A stretch of 64,000 bases of DNA. It comes from JBCCGI01 sp039029355 (GTDB lineage Bacteria; Planctomycetota; UBA1135; GCA-002686595). A model generated the notes under the pieces. That model worked only from the letters and a program-made list of their open reading frames with translations, did not search any database and had not been told where the DNA came from. Location: NCBI GenBank assembly GCA_039029355.1, contig JBCCGI010000008.1, forward strand, positions 62,001 to 126,000. Direction: 5' to 3'. Shown here in pieces: positions 58,633 through 64,000 of this stretch (positions are counted from its first letter, which is position 1; every line of letters starts with the position of its first letter). Position numbers and translations under genes: made by a program.

Positions 58633-59336
58633 GCGGCAAAAACCCCGAAGATCCCCCGATTCCCCTGAAGAAGCCGACAGGCGAGGGGTATGGCGGGGTC
58701 CCGATGGAAATGGAAGCAACCCGCCTGATGACAGCTACGAAGAACGGCGACGACGCCGCCTTCGACCAGCTCGTCCGGAGCCTCAGGTCCCGCGCCTTCT
58801 CGATCGCGCGTTCGTTCGTCGGCTCGTCCGACGACGCGATGGAGCTCACCCAGGAGGCGTTCCTGAAGACCTACCGGGCGCGCGACACCTACCGCGAGAC
58901 CGAACCGTTCCTGCCCTGGTTCCACCGCATTCTGCGCAACACGTGCTTCAGCTTCCTCCGCAAGCACCGGCGCCTGAAGCGCAGTTCGCTGTCCGGCCGC
59001 TCCGAGGAGGACGAGGGCGACTGGGAGATCGAGGCCGAGGTCCCCGACCCCTCCGTCGGCGCCGAGAACCAAGAGGTGTCCGCCGTGCTGCAGAGCTGCT
59101 TCGAGCGCCTCTCGGCACGCGACCGCGAGATCCTGGCCCTGCGTCACTTCCAGGAGCTCAGCTACCGCGAGATCGCCCACGCCCTGTCGATCCCCGAGGG
59201 CACGGTGATGTCGCGACTGTTCCACGCTCGACGCCGCCTGAGGCTCGAGCTCCAGCCCCACCTGCAGGGCGCACTAGCGGACTATGCCGGCGCCGGATCC
59301 AAGGAGCCGAAGACCACCCCAGGAGTGCGAGGATGA
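58629..59336 (+). CDS. ECF RNA polymerase sigma factor
   Basis: 235 residues from GTG 58629, which overlaps the lpxB stop (GTGA). ATG 58705 would trim 25 residues. Region 2: DDAMELTQEAFLKTYRAR and PFLPWFHRILRNTCFSFLRK; region 4: CFERLSARDREILALRHFQELSYREIAHALSIPEGTVMSRLFHARRRL, cleanly of the ECF (sigma24) type. The partner anti-sigma overlaps by four bases. Placement behind lpxB hints at an envelope-stress role. Confidence 0.93.
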   Translation: MSGKNPEDPPIPLKKPTGEGYGGVPMEMEATRLMTATKNGDDAAFDQLVRSLRSRAFSIARSFVGSSDDAMELTQEAFLKTYRARDTYRETEPFLPWFHRILRNTCFSFLRKHRRLKRSSLSGRSEEDEGDWEIEAEVPDPSVGAENQEVSAVLQSCFERLSARDREILALRHFQELSYREIAHALSIPEGTVMSRLFHARRRLRLELQPHLQGALADYAGAGSKEPKTTPGVRG

Positions 59337-59779
59337 CGGCGAAGGACAGACATCCGACGCGCGACGAGCTGCTCGCGATGGCCTATGTCGACGGCGAGCT
59401 CGAAGACGACGCGCGTCGCGAGATCGAGGAACGGCTCGGCTCGGAGCCGGACCTGCGGCGCGAGGTCGCCCAGCACAACCAGCTGGCGGTCCTCGCGCGA
59501 CAGATGGCCCCGCCTGAGCCGGCGGACTACGAGTGGGACCGCTTGGAAGCGGAATGGGTCCACCGAGGCGGAACCTCGGCGGGCCTGGTTCTCGTTTCGG
59601 TCGGCGCGGCGGGCCTGGCCCTCTCCGCGCTTTGGTGGATTTGGATCTCGTCGCTGCACCCGGCCCCCAAGGCCTTCGCCGGGGCGCTGGTCGCGGGCGC
59701 GCTGCTGCTCTTCTTGGTGACGCTGCGGGCGCGGCTCCGCACGCTGCCGTACGACCCCTACACGAAGGTGAAGCGTTGA
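59333..59779 (+). CDS. Probable membrane anti-sigma factor
   Basis: 148 residues, start overlapping the sigma factor stop (ATGA). The first ~60 residues have the anti-sigma N-terminal pattern HPTRDELLAMAYVDGELEDDARREIEERL, lacking the HxxxCxxC zinc site, so a non-zinc version. Two membrane spans (about residues 82-105 and 112-130) follow with a short cytoplasmic tail. Classic sigma/anti-sigma operon order. It overlaps the next gene by four bases (TTGA). Confidence 0.85.
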   Translation: MTAKDRHPTRDELLAMAYVDGELEDDARREIEERLGSEPDLRREVAQHNQLAVLARQMAPPEPADYEWDRLEAEWVHRGGTSAGLVLVSVGAAGLALSALWWIWISSLHPAPKAFAGALVAGALLLFLVTLRARLRTLPYDPYTKVKR

Positions 59780-60102
59780 TCCTCGTCACCACCGAGGCGA
59801 TCAAGGGCTACGAGGTCGAGGAGACCTTCGGCATCGTCTGCGGCACAACCGTGCGGGCGCGGCACGTCGGCAAGGACGTCCAGTCGGTGATGCAGAACTT
59901 CGTGGGCGGCGAGATCCTGCACTACACCAAGCTCCTGGCCGAAGCGCGCGAGCAGGCCCTCGACCGCATGGCCGAGCAGGCGCGCGCACGCGGCGCCAAC
60001 GCGGTCATCACGCTGCGCTTCTCCACAAGCGAGATCGCGACGGGCGCGGCGGAGGTGGTGGCCTACGGCACCGCGGTGCGCGTGCGCAGGACCGCTGGCT
60101 AG
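59776..60102 (+). CDS. YbjQ/UPF0145 family protein
   Basis: 108 residues from TTG 59776, overlapping the anti-sigma stop. VTTEAIKGYEVEETFGIVCGTTVRARHVGKD, LAEAREQALDRMAEQARARGANAVITLRF and the C-terminal VVAYGTAVRV are the YbjQ (DUF74) signature, a pentameric fold proposed to bind heavy metals. Function in the sigma operon is unknown. It ends 35 bases from a convergent gene, with a small hairpin between. Confidence 0.92.
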   Translation: MILVTTEAIKGYEVEETFGIVCGTTVRARHVGKDVQSVMQNFVGGEILHYTKLLAEAREQALDRMAEQARARGANAVITLRFSTSEIATGAAEVVAYGTAVRVRRTAG

Positions 60103-60113
60103 GAGCGGGCCGG

Positions 60114-60128
60114 CGCGTCGACGACGCG
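60114..60128. terminator. Small hairpin between convergent genes
   Basis: CGCGTC (60114-60119) pairs with GACGCG (60123-60128) around GAC. It lies in the 35-base gap between the YbjQ gene and the nitroreductase gene and may end transcription from both. Confidence 0.35.
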
Positions 60129-60137
60129 AGCAGGTGC

Positions 60138-60803
60138 CTAGGAGTGCTTGCGGATCTCGTCGAGCGGCTTGCGCTCCAGGTCCGGCACCTCGCAGCCCTC
60201 GGCCGGGAAGCCGACCGGCAGCAGCACGTAGGCCTTCTCGTTCTCGGGGCGCCCGAGGATGCGGCCCAGAAAGCCCATCGGGCTGGGGGTGTGCGTCAGC
60301 GTGCAGAGCCCCGCGTGGTGCAGCGCGGCGATCAGGAAGCCGGTGGCGATCCCGACCGACTCCTGGGTGTAGTAGTTCGTGCGCCTGCGGTCCTCTTCCA
60401 TGCCGTAGGTCTGGCGGAACACGATGACCAGCGCCGGCGCGATCTCGAGGAAGGGCTTCTGCCAGTCGGTGCCGAGCGGTTCGAGCGCCTCGCGCCACTC
60501 GTCGGTCAGCCGGTGGTCGTAGGTCTCCCTCTCCTCCTCCTCGGCCGCCTCGCGGATCGCGCGCTTGATCTTGGGGTCGGTCACCACGACGAAGGTCCAC
60601 GGCTGACGGTGGGCGCCCGAAGGCGCCGTGCCGGCGGCGGCGATGCACGCGTCGAGCACGCCACCTGGGATGGGCTCGTCGGAGAAGTGCCGCACGCTCC
60701 GCCGGCGCTGAATGTCGTCGTAGAAGGCGCGCGCGCGGCTCTCCATCTCGCGGTCGGGGAGCCGCTCGAAGGCGAGCGGCACGAAGGGGAAGTCGTTGTT
60801 CAT
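60138..60803 (-). CDS. Nitroreductase of the iodotyrosine-deiodinase-like group
   Basis: 221 residues. FMN-binding nitroreductase fold with RRRSVRHFSDEPIP (FMN phosphate), TAPSGAHRQPWTFVVV, and the IYD-specific NYYTQESVGIATG, LTHTPSPMGFL and RPENEKAYVLLPVGFPAEG. The IYD group reduces halotyrosines or related phenols using FMN. Bacterial homologues exist, although their substrates are mostly unproved. The start ATG 60803 overlaps the stop of the glycosyltransferase gene (ATGA), so they are one operon. Confidence 0.88.
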   Translation of the reverse strand: MNNDFPFVPLAFERLPDREMESRARAFYDDIQRRRSVRHFSDEPIPGGVLDACIAAAGTAPSGAHRQPWTFVVVTDPKIKRAIREAAEEEERETYDHRLTDEWREALEPLGTDWQKPFLEIAPALVIVFRQTYGMEEDRRRTNYYTQESVGIATGFLIAALHHAGLCTLTHTPSPMGFLGRILGRPENEKAYVLLPVGFPAEGCEVPDLERKPLDEIRKHS

Positions 60804-61525
60804 GCTCCGGCGTCGATGGAAAGCGTGGCCAGCACGCGGGCGGTGGCGCGGGGGAAGTCCTCGGCGCCGGGGTCGGCGCCCGCGAGGTCGCGGGCGAGGC
60901 GGCGGAGGTCGGCCTCGACGTCGACGTCGTAGTCCTCCTCCAGAAGCTCGGTGCGAAGGCCGAGCGAACGGGCGAGCGCGACGGTCTGCCGCCCCATCTC
61001 GCCGGTGGACATCGGGACGTCGAGGAACAGCTCCGGATGCGCCCGGCGCATCCCGATGAGGTAGTAGCCGCCCCCCGCGTCGAGCCCGAGCACCACGTCG
61101 GCGCCGGCTTCCAGGGTGCGGTGGGCCGCGGCCAGGCGCGCGGCGGGGACGTGGGGGGCGTCGCTCCCAACCGCCACCGCGGTGCCGACGTCCGGCTCGG
61201 CCAGGGCGTGCTCGAAGAAGCTCGCGAGGCGCTCGGCCAAGCCGGGCCCGCGCTGGGCGGCCAGCTCGGGAGAGCCCGGAAAACGCTTCCGGAACCACGG
61301 GCCGGCCTCCTCGGGAGCGAACAGGAGGCGGCAGCGGGAGCCCGCCCCGGCGGCGTCCCCGCGGCGCACCGAGTCCTCGAGCATCGCGTCGGCCAGCGTC
61401 GAGGCCTCCTCCGGCGTCAGCGGCGGCGACAGGCGCGTCTTCACGCGCCCCGGCTCCGGCCGCTTCGCGAAGATTGCGGTCAACCTTCGGCCCGCCGGCT
61501 CCGTACGGTCCAGCTCCCCGTCCAT
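60800..61525 (-). CDS. DUF2064 / TIGR04282-type glycosyltransferase
   Basis: 241 residues from ATG 61525. Family motifs: IFAKRPEPGRVKTRL at the N-terminus, VGSDAPHVPAARL (Asp-x-Asp-like metal site), LGLDAGGGYYLIGM. This GT-A fold family includes enzymes linked to arsenosugar and related sugar chemistry, and most members are untested. It is co-transcribed with the nitroreductase. Divergent from the toroid protein gene by about 100 bases. Confidence 0.87.
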   Translation of the reverse strand: MDGELDRTEPAGRRLTAIFAKRPEPGRVKTRLSPPLTPEEASTLADAMLEDSVRRGDAAGAGSRCRLLFAPEEAGPWFRKRFPGSPELAAQRGPGLAERLASFFEHALAEPDVGTAVAVGSDAPHVPAARLAAAHRTLEAGADVVLGLDAGGGYYLIGMRRAHPELFLDVPMSTGEMGRQTVALARSLGLRTELLEEDYDVDVEADLRRLARDLAGADPGAEDFPRATARVLATLSIDAGA

Positions 61526-61629
61526 GGGCCCCAGGGTAGCGCCGCGGGGGCCCCGGCAAATGCCCGATGAACCGCCGGGCCTCTCCTCCGTTGGCTCTCC
61601 CCGCCCGTGCACCGCTACACTCCGCGCCT

Positions 61630-63459
61630 ATGAAGCTGCTCCGCTCCTTCCCCGCCCTGGCCCTGGCGGCCGCCTTCGCCCTCCCCGTGCTGGCCCAGGA
61701 GGACCCCGCCGCCCCCGAGGGCCGGAAGCCCGGCTACATGACGCTCGAGATCCTCAAGAAGGAGATCCGGACGTCGCTGGACTGGCTGGCGGCCCAGCAG
61801 GACCCGCAGACCGGCGCCTACGGCGACGTGCAGATCACCTGCTTCGTGCTGATCGCCTTCGCCGAGAGCCCCTGGCGCTACACCCACGAGGACGGGCCGT
61901 TCGTCGCGAAAGCGATCCAGCGCCTGCTCTCGCTGCAGCGCGACGACGGCGCGATCTGCGACCCGGACGCGAACCGGCTGATGGAGCGCGTCCACACCGG
62001 CGCCTGCATCGACGCCCTGGAGTTCTTCCGCGAGGCGCCCGGGGTCCCCTACGCCCTCGCCGGCTGCAAGACCTTCACGTACCGGCCGGCGACGCACTCT
62101 TCCTGGGAGGCGACCCTGGCCGCGGTGCCGAGCGAGCAGATCTACACCATGGCCGAGGACAAGCTGTGGAACCGCAAGCCCGAGGGCTGGTGGGAGCATC
62201 CCTTCAGCCGGGTGCGCGCCACGGCGGTGAACATCGGCCGGCTGAACGGCTACTACCAGGTCCTCGACAAGCGCGAAAACAACCCGGTGCAGGGCCCCGC
62301 GGTGCCGCAGATGGCGCTGAGCGCGGCGGATCAGGCCAAGGCCGACGCGGCGCTCGCACGCGGTGCCGCGTTCCTGGTCGGCGCCGCCGAGGAGGGCCGC
62401 TGGGGCTTCCCCGGCAAGCCTGACCCGGGCATCACCGCCATGGTGACCGGAGCGCTCCTCGCCACGCCCGAGCCTCGCACCCCCGAGGTGCAGGCGGCGA
62501 TCGACGGCGCGCTCGAGTGGCTGGTGTCGCTCCAGAAGGAGGACGGCTCGATCCACGCCGGCCAGCTCAAGAACTACATCACCGCAGCATCGATCCTGGC
62601 CCTGGTCCGCGCCGGCCGCGACGAGCACCGCGAGGTGATCACGCGCGCGCGGGACTTCCTCAAGGAGCTGCAGGTGGACGAGGGCGAGGGCTACGCGCCC
62701 TCCGACCTGCACTACGGCGGCATCGGCTACGGCGGCGACGGTCGGGCGGACCTCTCGAACCTGCAGATGGCGCTCGAGGCGCTGAACGCGACCGGCCTGG
62801 AGGCCGACGACCCGACGATCACCAAGGCGGTGTCGTTCCTGGAGCGCTGCCAGAACCGGTCGGAGTCCAACAAGGCGGTCCTCGAGGACGACGCGGGCCC
62901 GATCAAGAGCGGCGACGACGGCGGCTCGGCCTACGCCCCGCTGGAGTCCAAGGCCGGCTACGTCGAGCTCCCGGACGGCACGCGCGTGGCGCGCTCCTAC
63001 GGCTCGATGACCTACGCCCTGCTCAAGGCCTACCTCTTCGCGGGCCTGCCGAAGTCCGACCCGCGCGTGCAGGCGGCCTGGAAGTGGCTGCGCGAGAACT
63101 ACACGCTCGAGATCAACCCCGGCTTCGAGACCTCGTCCGACCCGACGGCGGCCTACCAGGGGCTCTTCTACTACTTCTACACCATGGCCCGGGCGCTCGA
63201 CCTGTTCGGCGAGGAGACCGTGGTCGACCCCGAGGGCACCGCGCGCGCCTGGCGCGGCGAGCTGATCGGCCGGATGACCGCGCTGCAGCGGCAGGACGGC
63301 TCGTGGATCAACGAGAACGCCGAGCGCTGGTACGAGGGCAACCCGGTGCTCGCCACGGCCTACGCGCTGATGACGCTCGAAATCGCCCGCGGCGCCCGCG
63401 CCGAGACGGGCGAAGCCGCGGGCCCCGCCACCGGCGGGACCGAGCCCAGCGACGGCTAG
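61630..63459 (+). CDS. Secreted squalene-cyclase-like alpha/alpha-toroid protein
   Basis: 609 residues from ATG 61630 with signal peptide MKLLRSFPALALAAAFALPVLAQ. The body is an alpha/alpha toroid of prenyltransferase/squalene-oxidase type repeats, each with a Q-x3-G-x-(Y/W) turn: LLSLQRDDGAI, WLVSLQKEDGSIH, MTALQRQDGSW and the SYGSMTYALLKAYLF helix. There is no DxDD or DCTAE acid motif of true cyclases, so catalysis is doubtful. Such exported toroid proteins are numerous in Planctomycetota, with unknown roles. A nested hairpin follows the stop. Confidence 0.82.
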   Translation: MKLLRSFPALALAAAFALPVLAQEDPAAPEGRKPGYMTLEILKKEIRTSLDWLAAQQDPQTGAYGDVQITCFVLIAFAESPWRYTHEDGPFVAKAIQRLLSLQRDDGAICDPDANRLMERVHTGACIDALEFFREAPGVPYALAGCKTFTYRPATHSSWEATLAAVPSEQIYTMAEDKLWNRKPEGWWEHPFSRVRATAVNIGRLNGYYQVLDKRENNPVQGPAVPQMALSAADQAKADAALARGAAFLVGAAEEGRWGFPGKPDPGITAMVTGALLATPEPRTPEVQAAIDGALEWLVSLQKEDGSIHAGQLKNYITAASILALVRAGRDEHREVITRARDFLKELQVDEGEGYAPSDLHYGGIGYGGDGRADLSNLQMALEALNATGLEADDPTITKAVSFLERCQNRSESNKAVLEDDAGPIKSGDDGGSAYAPLESKAGYVELPDGTRVARSYGSMTYALLKAYLFAGLPKSDPRVQAAWKWLRENYTLEINPGFETSSDPTAAYQGLFYYFYTMARALDLFGEETVVDPEGTARAWRGELIGRMTALQRQDGSWINENAERWYEGNPVLATAYALMTLEIARGARAETGEAAGPATGGTEPSDG

Positions 63460-63721
63460 CCCGAAGCGCGCTGTGCGCCGCCCCCATGACCCGGACCGGG
63501 TCGAATCCGGGGGCGGTTGCGGCTCGCCACGTCCGGAAGCCGGTCGCGCCCGCTGGTCCGAGGTCCTCACAACATCGTGAGTGAGAATCGCCCACGTACT
63601 TCGCGTGTGCCGACCCCGCAAGCGACCCTGAACGGGTCCTCGAGGACGGCGGTGCTCGCAAAGCGCGGCCACAAAGCAACCAGGGCGATCCCGGCCGCAA
63701 GCTTGTGACGACTTCCGGCTA
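63457..63721. repeat. Possible degenerate relative of the palindromic elements
   Basis: The gap between two convergent stops starts TAGCC and, read inverted from the other side, also starts TAGCC-GAAG. The inverted right side shares a TCAC-AG-CTT-CGGCCG-GATCG pattern and a GGTTGC...GCTTTGCGA pattern with the element at 55237. The similarity is patchy and may be chance in a GC-rich sequence. Confidence 0.3.
63478..63516 (+). terminator. Nested hairpin after the toroid protein gene
   Basis: CCGCCCCC (63478-63485) pairs with GGGGGCGG (63509-63516), enclosing an inner GACCCG/CGGGTC stem (63488-63502). It starts about 19 bases after the stop codon; no U-run. Confidence 0.5.
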
Positions 63722-64000
63722 GCGCGGGTACGAGATGCTCTTCGGCAGCGTGAACTGCTTGTGGCCGTCCACGCCGCCGAGGAAGCCGAAGCCGGACTGA
63801 CGTGCGCCGACCCACGGCGCGCCGGACGCGCCGCCCAGGTAGCGGTTGATGCCCACCTGGCCCGAGCGGATGCGCCGCGCGACGCGCTGCCCGCGCTCGA
63901 GGTCGCCGGTGTAGACGTTGGCGCCCAGGCCATAGGGCGTGTCGTTGGCGAGGCGCACGGCCTCCTCCTCGTCGCCGGAGAAGCGCGTGAGCGAGACCAC
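63719..64000 (-). CDS. Aldehyde dehydrogenase, C-terminal end (gene continues past the window)
   Basis: The last ~93 residues of an NAD(P)-dependent aldehyde dehydrogenase: EEAVRLANDTPYGLGANVYTGDLERG, then the C-terminal SGQVGINRYLGG and SGFGFLGGVDGHKQFT motifs of the family. The catalytic Cys and cofactor sites would lie to the right of the window. The substrate cannot be inferred from this end. It ends TAG at 63719-63721. Confidence 0.93.
   Translation of the reverse strand: MVSLTRFSGDEEEAVRLANDTPYGLGANVYTGDLERGQRVARRIRSGQVGINRYLGGASGAPWVGARQSGFGFLGGVDGHKQFTLPKSISYPR

Noticed and set aside
61615..63933. 772-codon open frame on the minus strand opposite the toroid protein
   Set aside because: Antisense shadow: composition biased to Ala, Arg, Gly and Val, no recognisable motif, and the plus strand has a signal peptide and clear repeats.

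Overview
This window is GC-rich (roughly 70% by eye) chromosomal DNA from a Gram-negative bacterium. I favour a high-GC member of the Planctomycetota. Supporting signs are an lpxB gene and a secretin (so an outer membrane), many secreted or lipoprotein genes of families common in that phylum (a DUF1570-like metalloprotease, an NPCBM-domain protein, a PcRGLX-like rhamnogalacturonan lyase remnant, squalene-cyclase-like alpha/alpha-toroid repeats, SGNH hydrolases, carboxypeptidase-regulatory repeats), two groEL genes and a full Tad pilus locus. No rRNA, CRISPR array, prophage or autonomous insertion sequence was seen. The assignment is inference; a marker-gene tree would settle it.

Layout, left to right. 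1-13.9 kb is mixed accessory content: the end of an M1-type metallopeptidase, tRNA-Glu, an isolated eboE, a Trm112-like protein, aminopeptidase P, a membrane protein, an unusual DUF4062-HATPase-STAS-like signalling protein, a coiled-coil gene whose 3' end is duplicated on the far side of a WD40-type gene, an AraC regulator and two lipoproteins. 14-17.4 kb holds tRNA-Lys and the translation cluster rpsB-tsf-pyrH-frr on the minus strand. 17.9-20 kb has two tandem paralogous diguanylate cyclases. 21.5-27 kb is a protein-folding cluster (groEL, a frameshifted second groEL, dnaJ, grpE, a FmdB-type zinc ribbon). 27-40.5 kb on the minus strand is a frameshifted lyase remnant and then, read 5' to 3', ECF sigma factor, secretin, Flp pilin, prepilin peptidase, TadE, CpaB, TadG, TadZ, TadA/CpaF, TadB, TadC and a TPR lipoprotein. 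40.6-51 kb carries a His-rich secreted protein, a HAD phosphatase, a 1024-residue repeat protein, a secreted metalloprotease with a lipoprotein, and the TrkA/TrkH potassium uptake pair. 51-60 kb looks like an envelope and stress region: PabA/TrpG-type amidotransferase, a lipopolysaccharide-kinase-like protein, two SGNH hydrolases, an ABC exporter, lpxB, and an ECF sigma/anti-sigma pair, tightly overlapped into two plus-strand operons. 60-64 kb has an iodotyrosine-deiodinase-like nitroreductase, a DUF2064 glycosyltransferase, a secreted toroid protein and the end of an aldehyde dehydrogenase.

Three features stand out. First, a family of palindromic, MITE-like elements (3511-3651, 12362-12480, and a longer relative at 55237-55416) whose termini begin with TAG and supply stop codons of adjacent genes. 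Second, a single protein combining a DUF4062 head with anti-sigma-kinase-like and STAS-like modules, with its ribosome binding site inside a 12-bp inverted repeat. Third, a pilin gene bracketed by strong hairpins inside an otherwise tightly packed Tad operon headed by its own ECF sigma factor. Two single-base frameshifts, both near homopolymer runs, should be checked against raw reads before being called real pseudogenes.
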